Positions 26,048 to 35,277 of a DNA stretch of 49,387 nt are shown here, one piece after another. Source of the stretch: an uncultured Pseudomonadota bacterium (GTDB lineage: Bacteria; Pseudomonadota; Gammaproteobacteria; Steroidobacterales; Steroidobacteraceae); contig CAISHQ010000153.1 of the NCBI GenBank assembly GCA_903885195.1, positions 1 to 49,387 on the forward strand, in the 5' to 3' direction. Position 1 is the first letter of the stretch. The number at the start of each line of letters is the position of its first letter. A program made the translations under genes and the position numbers. A model generated the notes under the pieces. The model saw only the letters and a list, made by a program, of their open reading frames with translations, was not told where the DNA came from and searched no databases.

Positions 26048-27499
26048 TCATGCCGCGCGCCCTCCGGCGAGCTCCGCCCGCGCGCGTGCAACGCGGGCCG
26101 CCGTGACGCGCTCCTCGCCGGCCTGACGAGCATCGCGTTCAGCGAGATCGCGCAGGCGCTTGGCGGCGGAGATGCGTACCAAATAGGGTTCGTTCGCCAC
26201 GTACTCATCGAGCAACGAACGAGCGTCCTCGTCCCACACACTCGCCTCGCGGGCGAGACGCGCAGGCGTCGGATCAACCTTGTCCATTTCGGTGCCGAGC
26301 GGCAGGATGTTGAACAAGGCATCAAACAATGCGTTGCAGACCTCCTGAACCAGGTAGGTCGCTCCCGCATATCCCATGAAGGGCGTCCCCGTATGGCGGC
26401 GAATGATCGCGCCGGGAAAAGACGCAGGGATGTACATCGCACGAGGTCCGAGCTCGGCCAGGTACATTCGCTCGTTATAGCTGCCGAATAACACGAGGGG
26501 GGTTTTCTCGCGTACCGATTGACGTACGGCCGCGTTATCGGGCTTGACACCGGGCCGACGCGCATAAGAGAACGTGCACGGCAGACCGAGCTCGGATTCG
26601 AGGAAGTGGCGCACACCGCGCGCGTAGGTTTCGCTGGCCACAATGGCGAAACTCGCTGTGCCGAAGAAATCCTGCGTGACTGAACGCCACAGGTCCCACA
26701 TCGGCTTGATGGTGGTGTGCTTTTCGCGCTCGATGAACGGCTCCGGGTCGAGCCCGAGCAATTCACCGAGTGTGCGCAGAAACTTGGTCGTGCTGTGCAG
26801 GCCGATCGGCGCCTGCAGCCAGGGACGTTCCAATCCCTCGCACAGCATGCGACCGAACTCGCGATACATGCAGACGTTGACGTCAGCATCGGCCAACTTG
26901 GCGACGTCGGCGAGATGGCTGCCGAGCGGAAACACCATGTTGATGTCGGCACCGATACCCTCGACCAGCCGACGGATCTCGGCAAGGTCGGACGGCATGT
27001 TGAACACGCCATAGCTCGGCCCGATGATGTTGACGCGCGGCCGCTCGCCTTCCTTGCGAACGCGCGCCGGTACCTTCTTGGGGCCGAACTCGGTCCACAA
27101 CCACCACAGCGCACGATTCGCGCACTGCCACTGGTCCTCGTCGATGGTCCGCGGGAGGAATCGCTTGATGCTCGTTCCTTCTGGCGTCACGCCGCCGCCG
27201 ATCATCTCGGCGATGGAGCCTGTCACCACGACTGCGGGCAGATGCGGATCGAGCACCTTGTGCGCACGCTTCATTGCACCTTCGGTGCCATGCTGACCGA
27301 GTTCCTCCTCGGCGAGCCCGGTGACCACTACCGGCAACTCGTGAGGCGGTAATGCGTCGGTGTAGTGCAGCACCGAGGTAACAGGCAGGTTCTCGCACCC
27401 GACCGGTCCGTCGATGATGACTTGCAGCCCCTTGATGGCGGTGAACACGTACACCGAACCCCAGTAGCCGCCTGCACGATCGTGATCGAGCACAAGCAT
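26048..27499 (-). CDS. bchZ: Chlorophyllide reductase subunit Z
   Basis: A 483-residue nitrogenase-like catalytic subunit of chlorophyllide a oxidoreductase, which with BchY holds the active-site iron-sulfur cluster. [27 protein letters not shown] and [22 protein letters not shown] at the start are diagnostic, as is [21 protein letters not shown] near the C-terminus. ATG at 27499 shares a base with the bchY stop. It precedes pufB by 129 bases. Confidence 0.97.
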   Translation of the reverse strand: MLVLDHDRAGGYWGSVYVFTAIKGLQVIIDGPVGCENLPVTSVLHYTDALPPHELPVVVTGLAEEELGQHGTEGAMKRAHKVLDPHLPAVVVTGSIAEMIGGGVTPEGTSIKRFLPRTIDEDQWQCANRALWWLWTEFGPKKVPARVRKEGERPRVNIIGPSYGVFNMPSDLAEIRRLVEGIGADINMVFPLGSHLADVAKLADADVNVCMYREFGRMLCEGLERPWLQAPIGLHSTTKFLRTLGELLGLDPEPFIEREKHTTIKPMWDLWRSVTQDFFGTASFAIVASETYARGVRHFLESELGLPCTFSYARRPGVKPDNAAVRQSVREKTPLVLFGSYNERMYLAELGPRAMYIPASFPGAIIRRHTGTPFMGYAGATYLVQEVCNALFDALFNILPLGTEMDKVDPTPARLAREASVWDEDARSLLDEYVANEPYLVRISAAKRLRDLAERDARQAGEERVTAARVARARAELAGGRAA

Positions 27500-29046
27500 C
27501 AGAGCATCTCCTCTGCCTTGCGCGCCTTCGCCTGCTTCTCCAGCCGGCGTCGGTACTGCTCACGAAAATCGGGGCGAGCCTGGGGTTGCTCAGTCCAGAT
27601 TCCGGCCACATCGCCACTGCCGGTATCACCGAAGAATTCCTTCATCGCATCGAAACGCGACTTGCTGCCGAGCGCGGTGTTGATCAGGTGCGCGAGCGAG
27701 CCCGCACCCGCGGGACCCATCAGCGGTCGCGAGGAGATCAGGTTGGTGAAGTAGAGACCCGGCGTGCCCGCTTCCTTGGCTTTCTGAACCACGGGCGTCG
27801 TGCCGATCGCAAGATCGGGCTTGAACTCAGCCATGGCAGCGAGATCCTGCTCGAGCGACGCACGAAACTGCACGTGCACGCCTTTCGACTCCAGCCACTC
27901 GCGATCCGCGTCGGACCAACGAGTGCGGGGGCAGGCCGTACCCACGTAGCGCAGGTCCGCACCGCTCTCGATCAGCAGGCGCGCGACCAGCAACTCGGAA
28001 CCTTCGTAGCCGGACAGCGTGATACGTCCGCGAATCGGCGCCGCCGCAAGCGCTGCGCGGATCGCCGGCAACACACGATTCTTCGCCGCATCGATGCCCG
28101 CGCGCGGCACGTTGCAGGCCAGTCCGATCGCCTCGAGCCAATCTGCCGTGCCATCGTGGCCGACCGGCGCAGAGCCGACAATGCGGCGTCCGGCCGCATC
28201 GAACTCGCGGTACACGCTCGTATAGAACGGATGGATCGCGGCGACCGCGGCGCAATCGAGCGCGGCGTACAGTTCTCGCCACTCGCGGGTCGGCACCAGT
28301 TGCCCGGCGGAAAGCCCCATGGGCTCGAGCATCATGCCGATGCCCACGGGGTCCGCGGGGAAAACCTCGCCCACCAGCGTGATGGTGGGCTTGCCCGAGC
28401 GCGCTACACGAGGCGCCTGCACGGGACCTGCCTCAGCCTCGGTGCGCGCGTATTTCAACATCGCGCCGGCGAGCACGTCCTTCGCCTCGGCATGCGTCGG
28501 AATGCCAAAGCCCGGCACGTCGATGCCGATGATTCGCACGCCGTTGATTTCTTTGGGCAGCAGCTGCAGCGGCACGCCGGACGCGGTCGGCACACAAAGA
28601 TTGGTGACGACGATCGCATCGTAGTTGGCCGGATCGGCAATCGAGTGCACCGCGTCGCGGATATCCTCGAACAACTTGCCCGTGACCAGCGTCTCGGAGT
28701 TGAACGGCACGTAGCCGACCGTTCGCCGCGCGCCGTAGAAATGCGAGGTGAAGGTCAGGCCGTACACGCAGCAGGCGGAACCCGAGAGGATCGTCGCCGT
28801 GCGGCGCATGCGCAGACCGACCCGCAGCGAACCGAACGCGGGGCACATGCTTTGCGGCTGATCGTGCGGGCCGGCGGGATAATCGCGCGCGTACTGCTCG
28901 AGCGTCGCGCTCTTGCCAGCGACCGCGGCAGCGGCACGCATCTGCTCCTTGCCGCCATGACACCCGCTGCCCTCGCCCGCCACGGACGACGGCGAGCCAT
29001 CGTAGATGACCTCCGTGGTACCAGGTTCGTGGGCGAGATCGTTCAT
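27499..29046 (-). CDS. bchY: Chlorophyllide reductase subunit Y
   Basis: A 515-residue partner of BchZ. Cluster-ligand regions are visible as [10 protein letters not shown] and [21 protein letters not shown]. The central [14 protein letters not shown] and the [33 protein letters not shown] region match BchY. The N-terminal 45 residues are Gly/Ser-rich and variable. It starts 3 bases after bchX and overlaps bchZ by one base, so X, Y and Z are translated in a tight block. Confidence 0.97.
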   Translation of the reverse strand: MNDLAHEPGTTEVIYDGSPSSVAGEGSGCHGGKEQMRAAAAVAGKSATLEQYARDYPAGPHDQPQSMCPAFGSLRVGLRMRRTATILSGSACCVYGLTFTSHFYGARRTVGYVPFNSETLVTGKLFEDIRDAVHSIADPANYDAIVVTNLCVPTASGVPLQLLPKEINGVRIIGIDVPGFGIPTHAEAKDVLAGAMLKYARTEAEAGPVQAPRVARSGKPTITLVGEVFPADPVGIGMMLEPMGLSAGQLVPTREWRELYAALDCAAVAAIHPFYTSVYREFDAAGRRIVGSAPVGHDGTADWLEAIGLACNVPRAGIDAAKNRVLPAIRAALAAAPIRGRITLSGYEGSELLVARLLIESGADLRYVGTACPRTRWSDADREWLESKGVHVQFRASLEQDLAAMAEFKPDLAIGTTPVVQKAKEAGTPGLYFTNLISSRPLMGPAGAGSLAHLINTALGSKSRFDAMKEFFGDTGSGDVAGIWTEQPQARPDFREQYRRRLEKQAKARKAEEML

Positions 29047-29049
29047 GGT

Positions 29050-30063
29050 TCAGACCGTGTCGTATACGACTTCTAACGAGGGCTTGTGGATCTGCGACGC
29101 ACCGCACATGTCTTCGAAGGTGGCAGGCTGCAGCGTCACGCCGCGACCGACGGCCTCGCCCTTGAATAGACCAAGCAGTCCATCCTGTGACAGCGGTTTC
29201 GGTCGCACGGGAGGCGCTATCGCGACGTTTTCCGCCAGTTGCGCGAACAGCGGGCCCCAGGTGCTCTCGGGTCGGCCAATGATTTCGTAGTTGGCGCTCT
29301 TGCGACGGATTTCTTCGTTTGCGGGAATCGCAGCGAGCACCGGGATGCCGGCCGCTTCGGCAAACGCCTGGGCCTCTCCCGTGCCGTCGTCCTTGTTGAT
29401 GACAAGACCCGCGACACCCACGTTGCCGCCGAGCTTGCGGAAGTACTCCACCGCCGAGCAGACGTTGTTGGCGACGTACAGCGACTGCAAATCGTTGCTG
29501 CCGACGACGATGACCTTCTGGCACATGTCGCGCGCAATCGGCAGACCGAAACCGCCGCAGACCACGTCACCAAGGAAATCGAGCAGCACGTAATCGAAGC
29601 CCCAGTCGTGGAACCCAAGCTTCTCGAGCGTCTCGAAGCCGTGGATGATGCCGCGACCGCCACAGCCGCGACCCACCTCGGGTCCGCCGAGCTCCATCGC
29701 GAACACGCCGTCACGCTTGAAACACACGTCGCCGATCTCGACCTGCTCGCCGGCGAGCTTCTTGCGCGAACTTGTCTCGATGATGGTGGGACAGGCGCGA
29801 CCACCGAAGAGCAAGGAGGTGGTGTCGCTCTTGGGGTCGCAGCCTATGAGAAGGATCTTCTTGCCCTGCTGCGCCATCATGTAGCTCAAGTTGGCAAGCG
29901 TGAAACTCTTGCCGATACCACCCTTGCCGTAGATCGCGATGATCTGCGTCTCGCGGGTGACCGCTGCAGGTGCGACCGGTGTCGGCTCGACGGCCGCCTC
30001 GGCACGCAAACTGCGCTTGAGTTTCTCAATGGGGATGGAGACCGTTTCGGCGGGAGGTGTCAT
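29050..30063 (-). CDS. bchX: Chlorophyllide reductase iron protein subunit X
   Basis: A 337-residue homodimeric ATPase of the NifH/BchL family that donates electrons to BchYZ. The P-loop YGKGGIGKS is at about residues 45-53. The [4Fe-4S] ligands are Cys134 (GRGCGGRG) and Cys169 (DVVCGGFG). An N-terminal extension of about 38 residues rich in Pro and Ala, typical of BchX but not BchL, supports the assignment. ATG overlaps the bchC stop as ATGA. Confidence 0.97.
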   Translation of the reverse strand: MTPPAETVSIPIEKLKRSLRAEAAVEPTPVAPAAVTRETQIIAIYGKGGIGKSFTLANLSYMMAQQGKKILLIGCDPKSDTTSLLFGGRACPTIIETSSRKKLAGEQVEIGDVCFKRDGVFAMELGGPEVGRGCGGRGIIHGFETLEKLGFHDWGFDYVLLDFLGDVVCGGFGLPIARDMCQKVIVVGSNDLQSLYVANNVCSAVEYFRKLGGNVGVAGLVINKDDGTGEAQAFAEAAGIPVLAAIPANEEIRRKSANYEIIGRPESTWGPLFAQLAENVAIAPPVRPKPLSQDGLLGLFKGEAVGRGVTLQPATFEDMCGASQIHKPSLEVVYDTV

Positions 30064-31016
30064 GCAGCGGATCTCCAGTCAATGACCATCTTTAGGCAGT
30101 CGGGATCGCCAAACGCCTGTCGGTAGGCGGCATCCGCCTGCTGTGGGGTTTGGCGATGGGTAATGAGGTCGTCCAGCGACAAGCGGCCGCTGGCGCACAG
30201 TTCAGTCACCGCAGCCATGTCGGCGTCCTTCCATTCGGCCGCAACACGAATGTGGGCCTCGCGCATGAAAGCCTGCGTGAAGTTGAAGGACAGAGGTTCG
30301 ATGTAGAACCCGGCGAGGATGACTTCGCCACCGTGCGAGAGTCGATCGATCAACTCATCGAGCAGGCTTGCATCGCCGCTGGCGTCGTAGGCCGCGCGAT
30401 AGTTTCGGCGTCCGTCGCTCGCCGCGGTGCGCACGTCGTAGCCAGTTGCACCGCCCATGCGGGCCGGATTGCATTCCCAAACCGTCGGTGACGGACCGCC
30501 AAGCGCCATGCTGACGCGGGCAAGCAACCTGCCGAGCACGCCATGCCCGACGATCAATTCCGGCGGACGCGCGTGGGGGGCCGCGAGTGCGTGATGGGCG
30601 GTGGCAGCCAGCGCCAGCAGGATCGCGCGCTCGCCAAGCGCCTCGTCGACTCGAGTGACTCGCGCGGCCGGCACCACGAGACGCGAAGCCGCGCCACCGA
30701 AAAGGCCGCGGATTTCGCCAAAGCAGCGCGCGCCCGGCACGAACACGCGCTCACCAATGCGTCGCTCGAGGGCAGCACTGCCTGCGGCAGCGATTCGACC
30801 TACCGACTCGTAGCCAGGAACCAGTGGATAACCCATGCCCGGAAAACCTGGCATGCGGCCGAACCAGAGCAGACGCTCGGTACCACTGCTGATGCCACTC
30901 CACTCGACATCGACAACCACATCGTCTTCGGAGGGCAATTGCAGGGCGAGCTGGTCCACCGAAAGGCGTTCCGGTCCTTCGATCACCACCGCATGTGTAT
31001 GCCATCCACGAGACAT
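30060..31016 (-). CDS. bchC: 3-hydroxyethyl bacteriochlorophyllide a dehydrogenase
   Basis: A 318-residue zinc-free medium-chain dehydrogenase that oxidises the 3-hydroxyethyl group to acetyl, completing the macrocycle. VEWSGISSGTERLLWFGRMPGFPGMGYPLVPGYE is diagnostic of BchC. The nucleotide-binding region contains VGHGVLGRLLARV. It has its own promoter with tandem PpsR-like sites in the 88-base gap after crtF, and GGGAAGGGAG just before the ATG. Confidence 0.97.
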   Translation of the reverse strand: MSRGWHTHAVVIEGPERLSVDQLALQLPSEDDVVVDVEWSGISSGTERLLWFGRMPGFPGMGYPLVPGYESVGRIAAAGSAALERRIGERVFVPGARCFGEIRGLFGGAASRLVVPAARVTRVDEALGERAILLALAATAHHALAAPHARPPELIVGHGVLGRLLARVSMALGGPSPTVWECNPARMGGATGYDVRTAASDGRRNYRAAYDASGDASLLDELIDRLSHGGEVILAGFYIEPLSFNFTQAFMREAHIRVAAEWKDADMAAVTELCASGRLSLDDLITHRQTPQQADAAYRQAFGDPDCLKMVIDWRSAA

Positions 31017-31043
31017 GGATGCTCCCTTCCCTTGTAATCCATG

Positions 31044-31087
31044 TGTCAGTCTACGCTTACGCTACAAGGTGTCAACTATTTTAGACA
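31044..31087 (-). promoter_or_regulatory. bchC promoter with tandem PpsR/CrtJ palindromes
   Basis: A perfect TGT-N12-ACA palindrome (31070-31087) and a second with one mismatch (31044-31061) are separated by exactly 8 bases. The promoter read on the minus strand has -35 TTGACA (31070-31075), a 16-base spacer and -10 TAGACT (31048-31053). The -35 is embedded in the first palindrome and the -10 in the second. This matches the published CrtJ-controlled bchC promoter of R. capsulatus in spacing and placement. Transcription should begin about 25 bases before the bchC ATG. Confidence 0.85.
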
Positions 31088-31104
31088 CCAAATAACAAGC
31101 CGCG

Positions 31105-32253
31105 CTACCCACGCTCAGCAACGAGCACGCTGGTCTGCAACGGGATCCGGGTTGGCCGGCGTCGAATGCGACGAAATCCAGCCGCGCGCAGCATGTCGGT
31201 CAGCTCAGCGGCGGTACGCGGCCGCCCTGAACCCATCGCCCAGAGATAAACGCCGAAATAGGCATCGCCCATGCGCCCCGCGCCCGCCGTGCCGGCCAAG
31301 GGCTCGGCCACGAGCAGCCGTCCACCCGGCGGCAACGCCTCGTACGCAGCGCGCAGCATCCGCTCGACCCGTGGATCGTCGTGGTCATGCAGCACCCGCA
31401 CGAAGGTGATCAGGTCGGCACCGGTTGGCAGTGCATCGCGGCTGAAATCACCGGGTACGACCCGGGCCTTTGCCGCGAGGCCCGCTGCCGCAAAGGCCGA
31501 CTCAGCCTGCGCCGCGACACCAGGCAGATCGAAGAGCATTAACTGCGCCTCCGGTGCACGCGCGGCAAGGGCGCGCAGGAAAGTGCCGTCACCACCGCCG
31601 ACATCGAGCACGCAGCGATGCCCTCGCACGGCGTAGGCATCGAGAATTTCACCCGCCACGAGTTGCTGCGAGGCGGACATCAACCGGGTGTAGGCCCGGG
31701 TCGAATCGCTCGCAACGGCACCGGGGGCCTCCACCGCGGCGTAAGGCCAGTACTGAGCCAGCCCGGTCGAACCGCGCGGAGCGGCGAGCATGGCGAGCGG
31801 ATCGACGAGATCGGCGTACAGCACCGCGTGATGCTCGATCATCGCCAGTACGCCCGGATTGCCGAGCAAGGCGGCGCCACGCAGACCGAGACCCCAACTA
31901 CGCGAGGGATCCTCGCGCTCGCGATTGACCGCCACCCCGGGATCGCGCAATTCGACAAGCTCGAGCGCCGCCGCGGCGCGCAGCAAAGTCCGCAGTGCCG
32001 CCGGCGGCAGATCGATCTGCACCTGCAATTCGCTCTCGCTCACGGCACCGGCGCGCAGACGCTCCAGCAGACCGAGGCGCAGACAGGCGAGCACCACCTG
32101 CGAGTAAACGAAACCCGCGACAACGTCGAACATCTCTCGCGCTTCGAGGCGCGCGATCGAACGAGTCAGGGGAAATGCAGCGGCCCAGCGCTGGAAGCGC
32201 GGGCTCATGACCCATTGGTTGCGCCAATCGCGCCAGGAGCGCTTGCCGAGCAT
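31105..32253 (-). CDS. crtF: Demethylspheroidene/hydroxyneurosporene O-methyltransferase
   Basis: A 382-residue SAM-dependent methyltransferase that methylates the C1-hydroxyl of acyclic carotenoids. The SAM motif is CVLDVGGGDGTFLRALAARAP, followed by FDLPGV and VLHDHDD, typical of CrtF and plant-type O-methyltransferases. The dimerisation domain lies at the N-terminus (RSIARLEAREMFDVVAGFVYSQV). It follows crtE by 29 bases and precedes bchC, the standard crtEF-bchCXYZ-puf superoperon order. Confidence 0.95.
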   Translation of the reverse strand: MLGKRSWRDWRNQWVMSPRFQRWAAAFPLTRSIARLEAREMFDVVAGFVYSQVVLACLRLGLLERLRAGAVSESELQVQIDLPPAALRTLLRAAAALELVELRDPGVAVNREREDPSRSWGLGLRGAALLGNPGVLAMIEHHAVLYADLVDPLAMLAAPRGSTGLAQYWPYAAVEAPGAVASDSTRAYTRLMSASQQLVAGEILDAYAVRGHRCVLDVGGGDGTFLRALAARAPEAQLMLFDLPGVAAQAESAFAAAGLAAKARVVPGDFSRDALPTGADLITFVRVLHDHDDPRVERMLRAAYEALPPGGRLLVAEPLAGTAGAGRMGDAYFGVYLWAMGSGRPRTAAELTDMLRAAGFRRIRRRPTRIPLQTSVLVAERG

Positions 32254-32282
32254 CGACGACAGCGTCCCCGTGTGCCCGGCGC

Positions 32283-33152
32283 TCAGGCCGCGCGCTGCAA
32301 CAGGCTCGCGGGCAGCAGGCGCTGCGCCTCAAGTTCGACGAGATCACGCAGAAACTCGGCGCCCGGACACTGCGGGATCGACTCGGTCGCCTCGCGCATC
32401 AACGCATCGAAGCGCTGCACGGTGCCCTGCAGACCGAGTTCGGCTAAGGCCGTCGGTCGTCCGAGATCCGCATCGCGGTGTGCGGTCTTGCCGAGTTCAT
32501 CGTCCGTGCCAAGCGCATCGCGCACGTCATCCGCCAGCTGATACGCCTCACCCAATCGGTCGCCGAGCGTTCGCCAGGGCGCCGGATCGGCGCCTGCGGA
32601 CAGCGCGCCACCGACCGTCGCAGCGACGAACAGTGCGCCGGTCTTCAAACGCCTGTATTCCTCGAGCGGTGTGGCGGTTTCGCACTCCCACGCCTGACCC
32701 GCGACGATGCCGCCTGGCGCCCCGGCTGCGCGCCCGAGCGCCAACACGATACCGGGGAGCCGCGGTGCGGCCCCAGCGAACGCGCGCGCGACGTTCTGAA
32801 ACGCGAGCACAATGAGCGCATCGCCGACCAGCAGCGCGATCCGCTCGTCGAAAGCACGATGCACCGACGGGCGGTTGCGCCGCAGCGCGGCGTTGTCGAA
32901 ACACGGCAAGTCGTCATGGACCAGCGAGGCGCAATGCAACAATTCGATCGATGCCGCCGTCGCCTCGGCGAGCGGTGAATGCGGCTCTCCGCAACCGGCG
33001 GCGATCGCCAGGCACAGCCGCGGTCGGATGCGCGCTCCGCCGGGAAACACCGCATAACGGATCGCCGCGGCAAGGCGCGGCGGGCAACCTAGCGTGTCGC
33101 AGGAGGCCACTGCGACCTCCAGAGCCTGCTCGATCGCGGAGGTGCTTTCCAT
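32283..33152 (-). CDS. crtE: Geranylgeranyl diphosphate synthase
   Basis: A 289-residue trans-prenyltransferase supplying GGPP for phytoene and for the bacteriochlorophyll tail. The first aspartate-rich motif is LVHDDLPCFDNAALRRNRPSVH and the second is QLADDVRDALG. FPGGARIRPRLCLA is also family-typical. ATG at 33152 is preceded by GAGGG seven bases upstream. It is the first gene of the long minus-strand superoperon and is divergent from crtC. Confidence 0.95.
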   Translation of the reverse strand: MESTSAIEQALEVAVASCDTLGCPPRLAAAIRYAVFPGGARIRPRLCLAIAAGCGEPHSPLAEATAASIELLHCASLVHDDLPCFDNAALRRNRPSVHRAFDERIALLVGDALIVLAFQNVARAFAGAAPRLPGIVLALGRAAGAPGGIVAGQAWECETATPLEEYRRLKTGALFVAATVGGALSAGADPAPWRTLGDRLGEAYQLADDVRDALGTDDELGKTAHRDADLGRPTALAELGLQGTVQRFDALMREATESIPQCPGAEFLRDLVELEAQRLLPASLLQRAA

Positions 33153-33175
33153 GGTCAGGCCCTCAGACTGGCGTA

Positions 33176-33219
33176 TGTCAATTTAGGTTGTCACACTTGA
33201 ATGTAATGCAATATAGACA
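33176..33219. promoter_or_regulatory. crtE/crtC intergenic tandem PpsR/CrtJ sites
   Basis: TGT-N12-TCA (33176-33193) and a perfect TGT-N12-ACA (33202-33219) are exactly 8 bases apart. For crtE, a weak promoter fits: -35 ATTACA (33202-33207), a 16-base spacer and -10 TAAATT (33180-33185), giving a leader of about 20 bases. The second palindrome overlaps the most likely crtC start codon (33206), so its role for crtC is unclear. A plus-strand -35 TTGTCA (33189-33194) has a poor TATAGA at 33212. Confidence 0.75.
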
Positions 33220-34204
33220 CCACCCCGTAGCGAGTCAAACCGGTCCGGACTTTGCGGCATCGCTGCCGACGAACGGCTATGGGTGGTGGTACGTGGATGC
33301 GCTCAGCGACTGCGGCCAACACGGACTGACGATGATCGCCATGCTGGGCTGCGTGTTCTCGCCCTGGTATGCCTGGGCCCGGGCCGCCGGGCGAAGGCGC
33401 GTCGACCCGCTCGAGCACTCGGGCTTAAACCTCGCCCTCTACGGCGCAGCCGGACACCGTTGGACCTTGACCGAGCGCGGCGCAGCGGACGTCGCCCGCA
33501 GTGCCGATCGACTGACCATCGGTCGCAGCAGCCTGCACTGGGACGGTGTGGCACTGCAGGCCGAGATCGACGAAATCACCTCCCCCTGGCCCACGCGACT
33601 GCAAGGTCGGCTGCGACTGATACCGCAGACCTTGATCGGCAACGGCCACGACATCGACCGCGAGGGCGCTCACCGCTGGTATCCGATCGCAGCCCAGGCG
33701 CGCATCGAGGTCGAGTTCACGCATCCGCAACTACGCTGGCAGGGCCATGCGTACTTCGATGCCAATCAGGGCCTGCGTCCGCTCGAGGACGATTTCCGCA
33801 GTTGGAACTGGTCGCGCGCCGCACTCGCCGACCATGCCCGCGTGTACTACGACACCGAATGGCGCGGCGGCGGCGGCACTTCGCTCGCCCTGCGCTTCGA
33901 CGCAAGCGGCACGCATGCATGCGACCCACCGCCGCAGCGAATGCTGCCGCGCACGCTGTGGGGGATAGAGCGCATGACCCGCTGCGACGCGACAGCGGAG
34001 GCTTCCGTCAAGGAGACGCTGGAAAACGGCCCGTTTTACGCGCGCTCGCTCGTAGACACCACGGTGGATGGACATCGCACGCTTGCCTTCCACGAGAGCG
34101 TTTCTCTCGAGCGTTTTGCCTCACGCTGGGTACAGACCCTGCTGCCCGTACGCTTGCCGCGCCGACCCTTACGACGCCGAGATCAGACTGTACCGCTGCG
34201 CTGA
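33206..34204 (+). CDS. crtC: Acyclic carotenoid 1,2-hydratase
   Basis: A 332-residue enzyme adding water to the 1,2 double bond of neurosporene or lycopene end groups. NGYGWWYVDALSDCGQHGLTMIAMLGCVFSPWYAWAR is the family signature. A central QARIEVEFTHPQLRWQGHAYFDANQGL and DFRSWNWSRAAL also fit. The start is uncertain: ATG 33206 lacks a good ribosome-binding site and lies inside a PpsR palindrome. The frame is open further upstream, and the next internal candidates (GTG near 33293, ATG near 33333) would delete conserved sequence. Its 3' end overlaps crtB by 22 bases, tail to tail. Confidence 0.93.
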   Translation: MQYRHHPVASQTGPDFAASLPTNGYGWWYVDALSDCGQHGLTMIAMLGCVFSPWYAWARAAGRRRVDPLEHSGLNLALYGAAGHRWTLTERGAADVARSADRLTIGRSSLHWDGVALQAEIDEITSPWPTRLQGRLRLIPQTLIGNGHDIDREGAHRWYPIAAQARIEVEFTHPQLRWQGHAYFDANQGLRPLEDDFRSWNWSRAALADHARVYYDTEWRGGGGTSLALRFDASGTHACDPPPQRMLPRTLWGIERMTRCDATAEASVKETLENGPFYARSLVDTTVDGHRTLAFHESVSLERFASRWVQTLLPVRLPRRPLRRRDQTVPLR

Positions 34205-35250
34205 TCCATGCGCTCAAGGCGCTCGAAGGCGCGTAGCGCGAGCGAGAATTCACGCGCCAGCAGACTCTCGCCGAGCTGTTCTGCCACCACGCCGTGTTGA
34301 CGATCGTGACGTACTACGGCGTCCACCAGAAACGCGGCCTCGGGCAAGGCAGGCCCGGCATCGACCGGAGGACCACCATGACTCGACACCGTGATCGCCT
34401 GCAGGAGGAGAAACATCTTGCGACGCGCCGAGACGACTGCGCGCGAACTGATCGAGTCGCCACCGTGACGCTGCACCTCGCGGCCAATCTGCGCATACAT
34501 CAGCCTCGCGGCGTGAATCGCCGGTCGGCACTCCACGGGAAGCTCGGCAACGCCGGTCGCCGCGCGGGCGTAGAGTTGCTCAGCCTCGGCGACGAGTCGA
34601 TCGACGAGTCGTCCGAGCCGGGGATCAAAATCGGGGCGCTGCAGCCACTGGTGCGGGTCGATGTCCGAGTCACGCAACCAGCGCAGCGGCAGATAAATGC
34701 GCCCCATGCGCGCATCCTCGCCCACATCGCGCGCAATGTTCGACAACTGCATGCCGACCCCGAGATCCGCAGCGCGTGCGAGCGCGTGCGGCGCCCGCAC
34801 GCCCATGAGCAGCGACATCATGACGCCGACCGTGCCCGCCACGCGCGTCGCGTAGGCGCGCAAGTCGGAGAGGTCCTCGTAGCGGCGCCCCTCGGCATCC
34901 CAGGCGAAACCCTCGAGCAAAGCAGCAGGAATATCGATCGGAATGTGAAAGCGTCGCATCACGTCGGCGAGAGCGCGATCCGCCGCATTGTCGATGGGCT
35001 CACCGCGATACGCACGCTGTAGGCGGTCAGTCAGCACCACGAGTGCTGGGGCCGGATCACTCGCGTTGTCGATCGCGTCGTCGGCCTCGCGACAGAAAGC
35101 GTACAGCGACAGCGCCGGTTCACGTACGCGGATCGGCAGCAGAAACGAGGCCGCGTGAAAGGTTCGCGAACCCACGCGAATCGCCTCGCGACAGGCCTCC
35201 AGGTCCGCCCGCGTCGCCAGGCCAGGTGCCACTCCACCGTCACCCATCAT
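34183..35250 (-). CDS. crtB: Phytoene synthase
   Basis: A 355-residue enzyme condensing two GGPP into phytoene. The aspartate-rich motifs are CREADDAIDNA and QLSNIARDVGEDARMGRIYLP. GTVGVMMSLLMG and the preceding YEDLSDLRAYATRVAG are family-typical. ATG at 35250 (or 35247) follows the ATP-grasp gene by 27 bases. That makes crtB the third gene of a P450 - ATP-grasp - crtB operon, not the usual crtIB pairing; crtI is located about 5 kb away. Confidence 0.96.
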   Translation of the reverse strand: MMGDGGVAPGLATRADLEACREAIRVGSRTFHAASFLLPIRVREPALSLYAFCREADDAIDNASDPAPALVVLTDRLQRAYRGEPIDNAADRALADVMRRFHIPIDIPAALLEGFAWDAEGRRYEDLSDLRAYATRVAGTVGVMMSLLMGVRAPHALARAADLGVGMQLSNIARDVGEDARMGRIYLPLRWLRDSDIDPHQWLQRPDFDPRLGRLVDRLVAEAEQLYARAATGVAELPVECRPAIHAARLMYAQIGREVQRHGGDSISSRAVVSARRKMFLLLQAITVSSHGGPPVDAGPALPEAAFLVDAVVRHDRQHGVVAEQLGESLLAREFSLALRAFERLERMDQRSGTV

Positions 35251-35277
35251 GCCGATTTCTCCGCGCCGACCCCCAAA

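Noticed and set aside
26035-27114. 359-codon minus-strand frame within bchZ
   Set aside because: Shadow of bchZ in another phase with Arg/Ser-rich low-complexity sequence.
27586-29076. 496-codon open frame on the plus strand opposite bchY
   Set aside because: It is antisense to a well-identified bchY, has Arg/His-rich composition without domain signatures, and arises from GC-rich codon bias.
33283-34236. 317-codon frame overlapping crtC in another phase
   Set aside because: Very Arg-rich shadow frame; the crtC frame carries the conserved residues.
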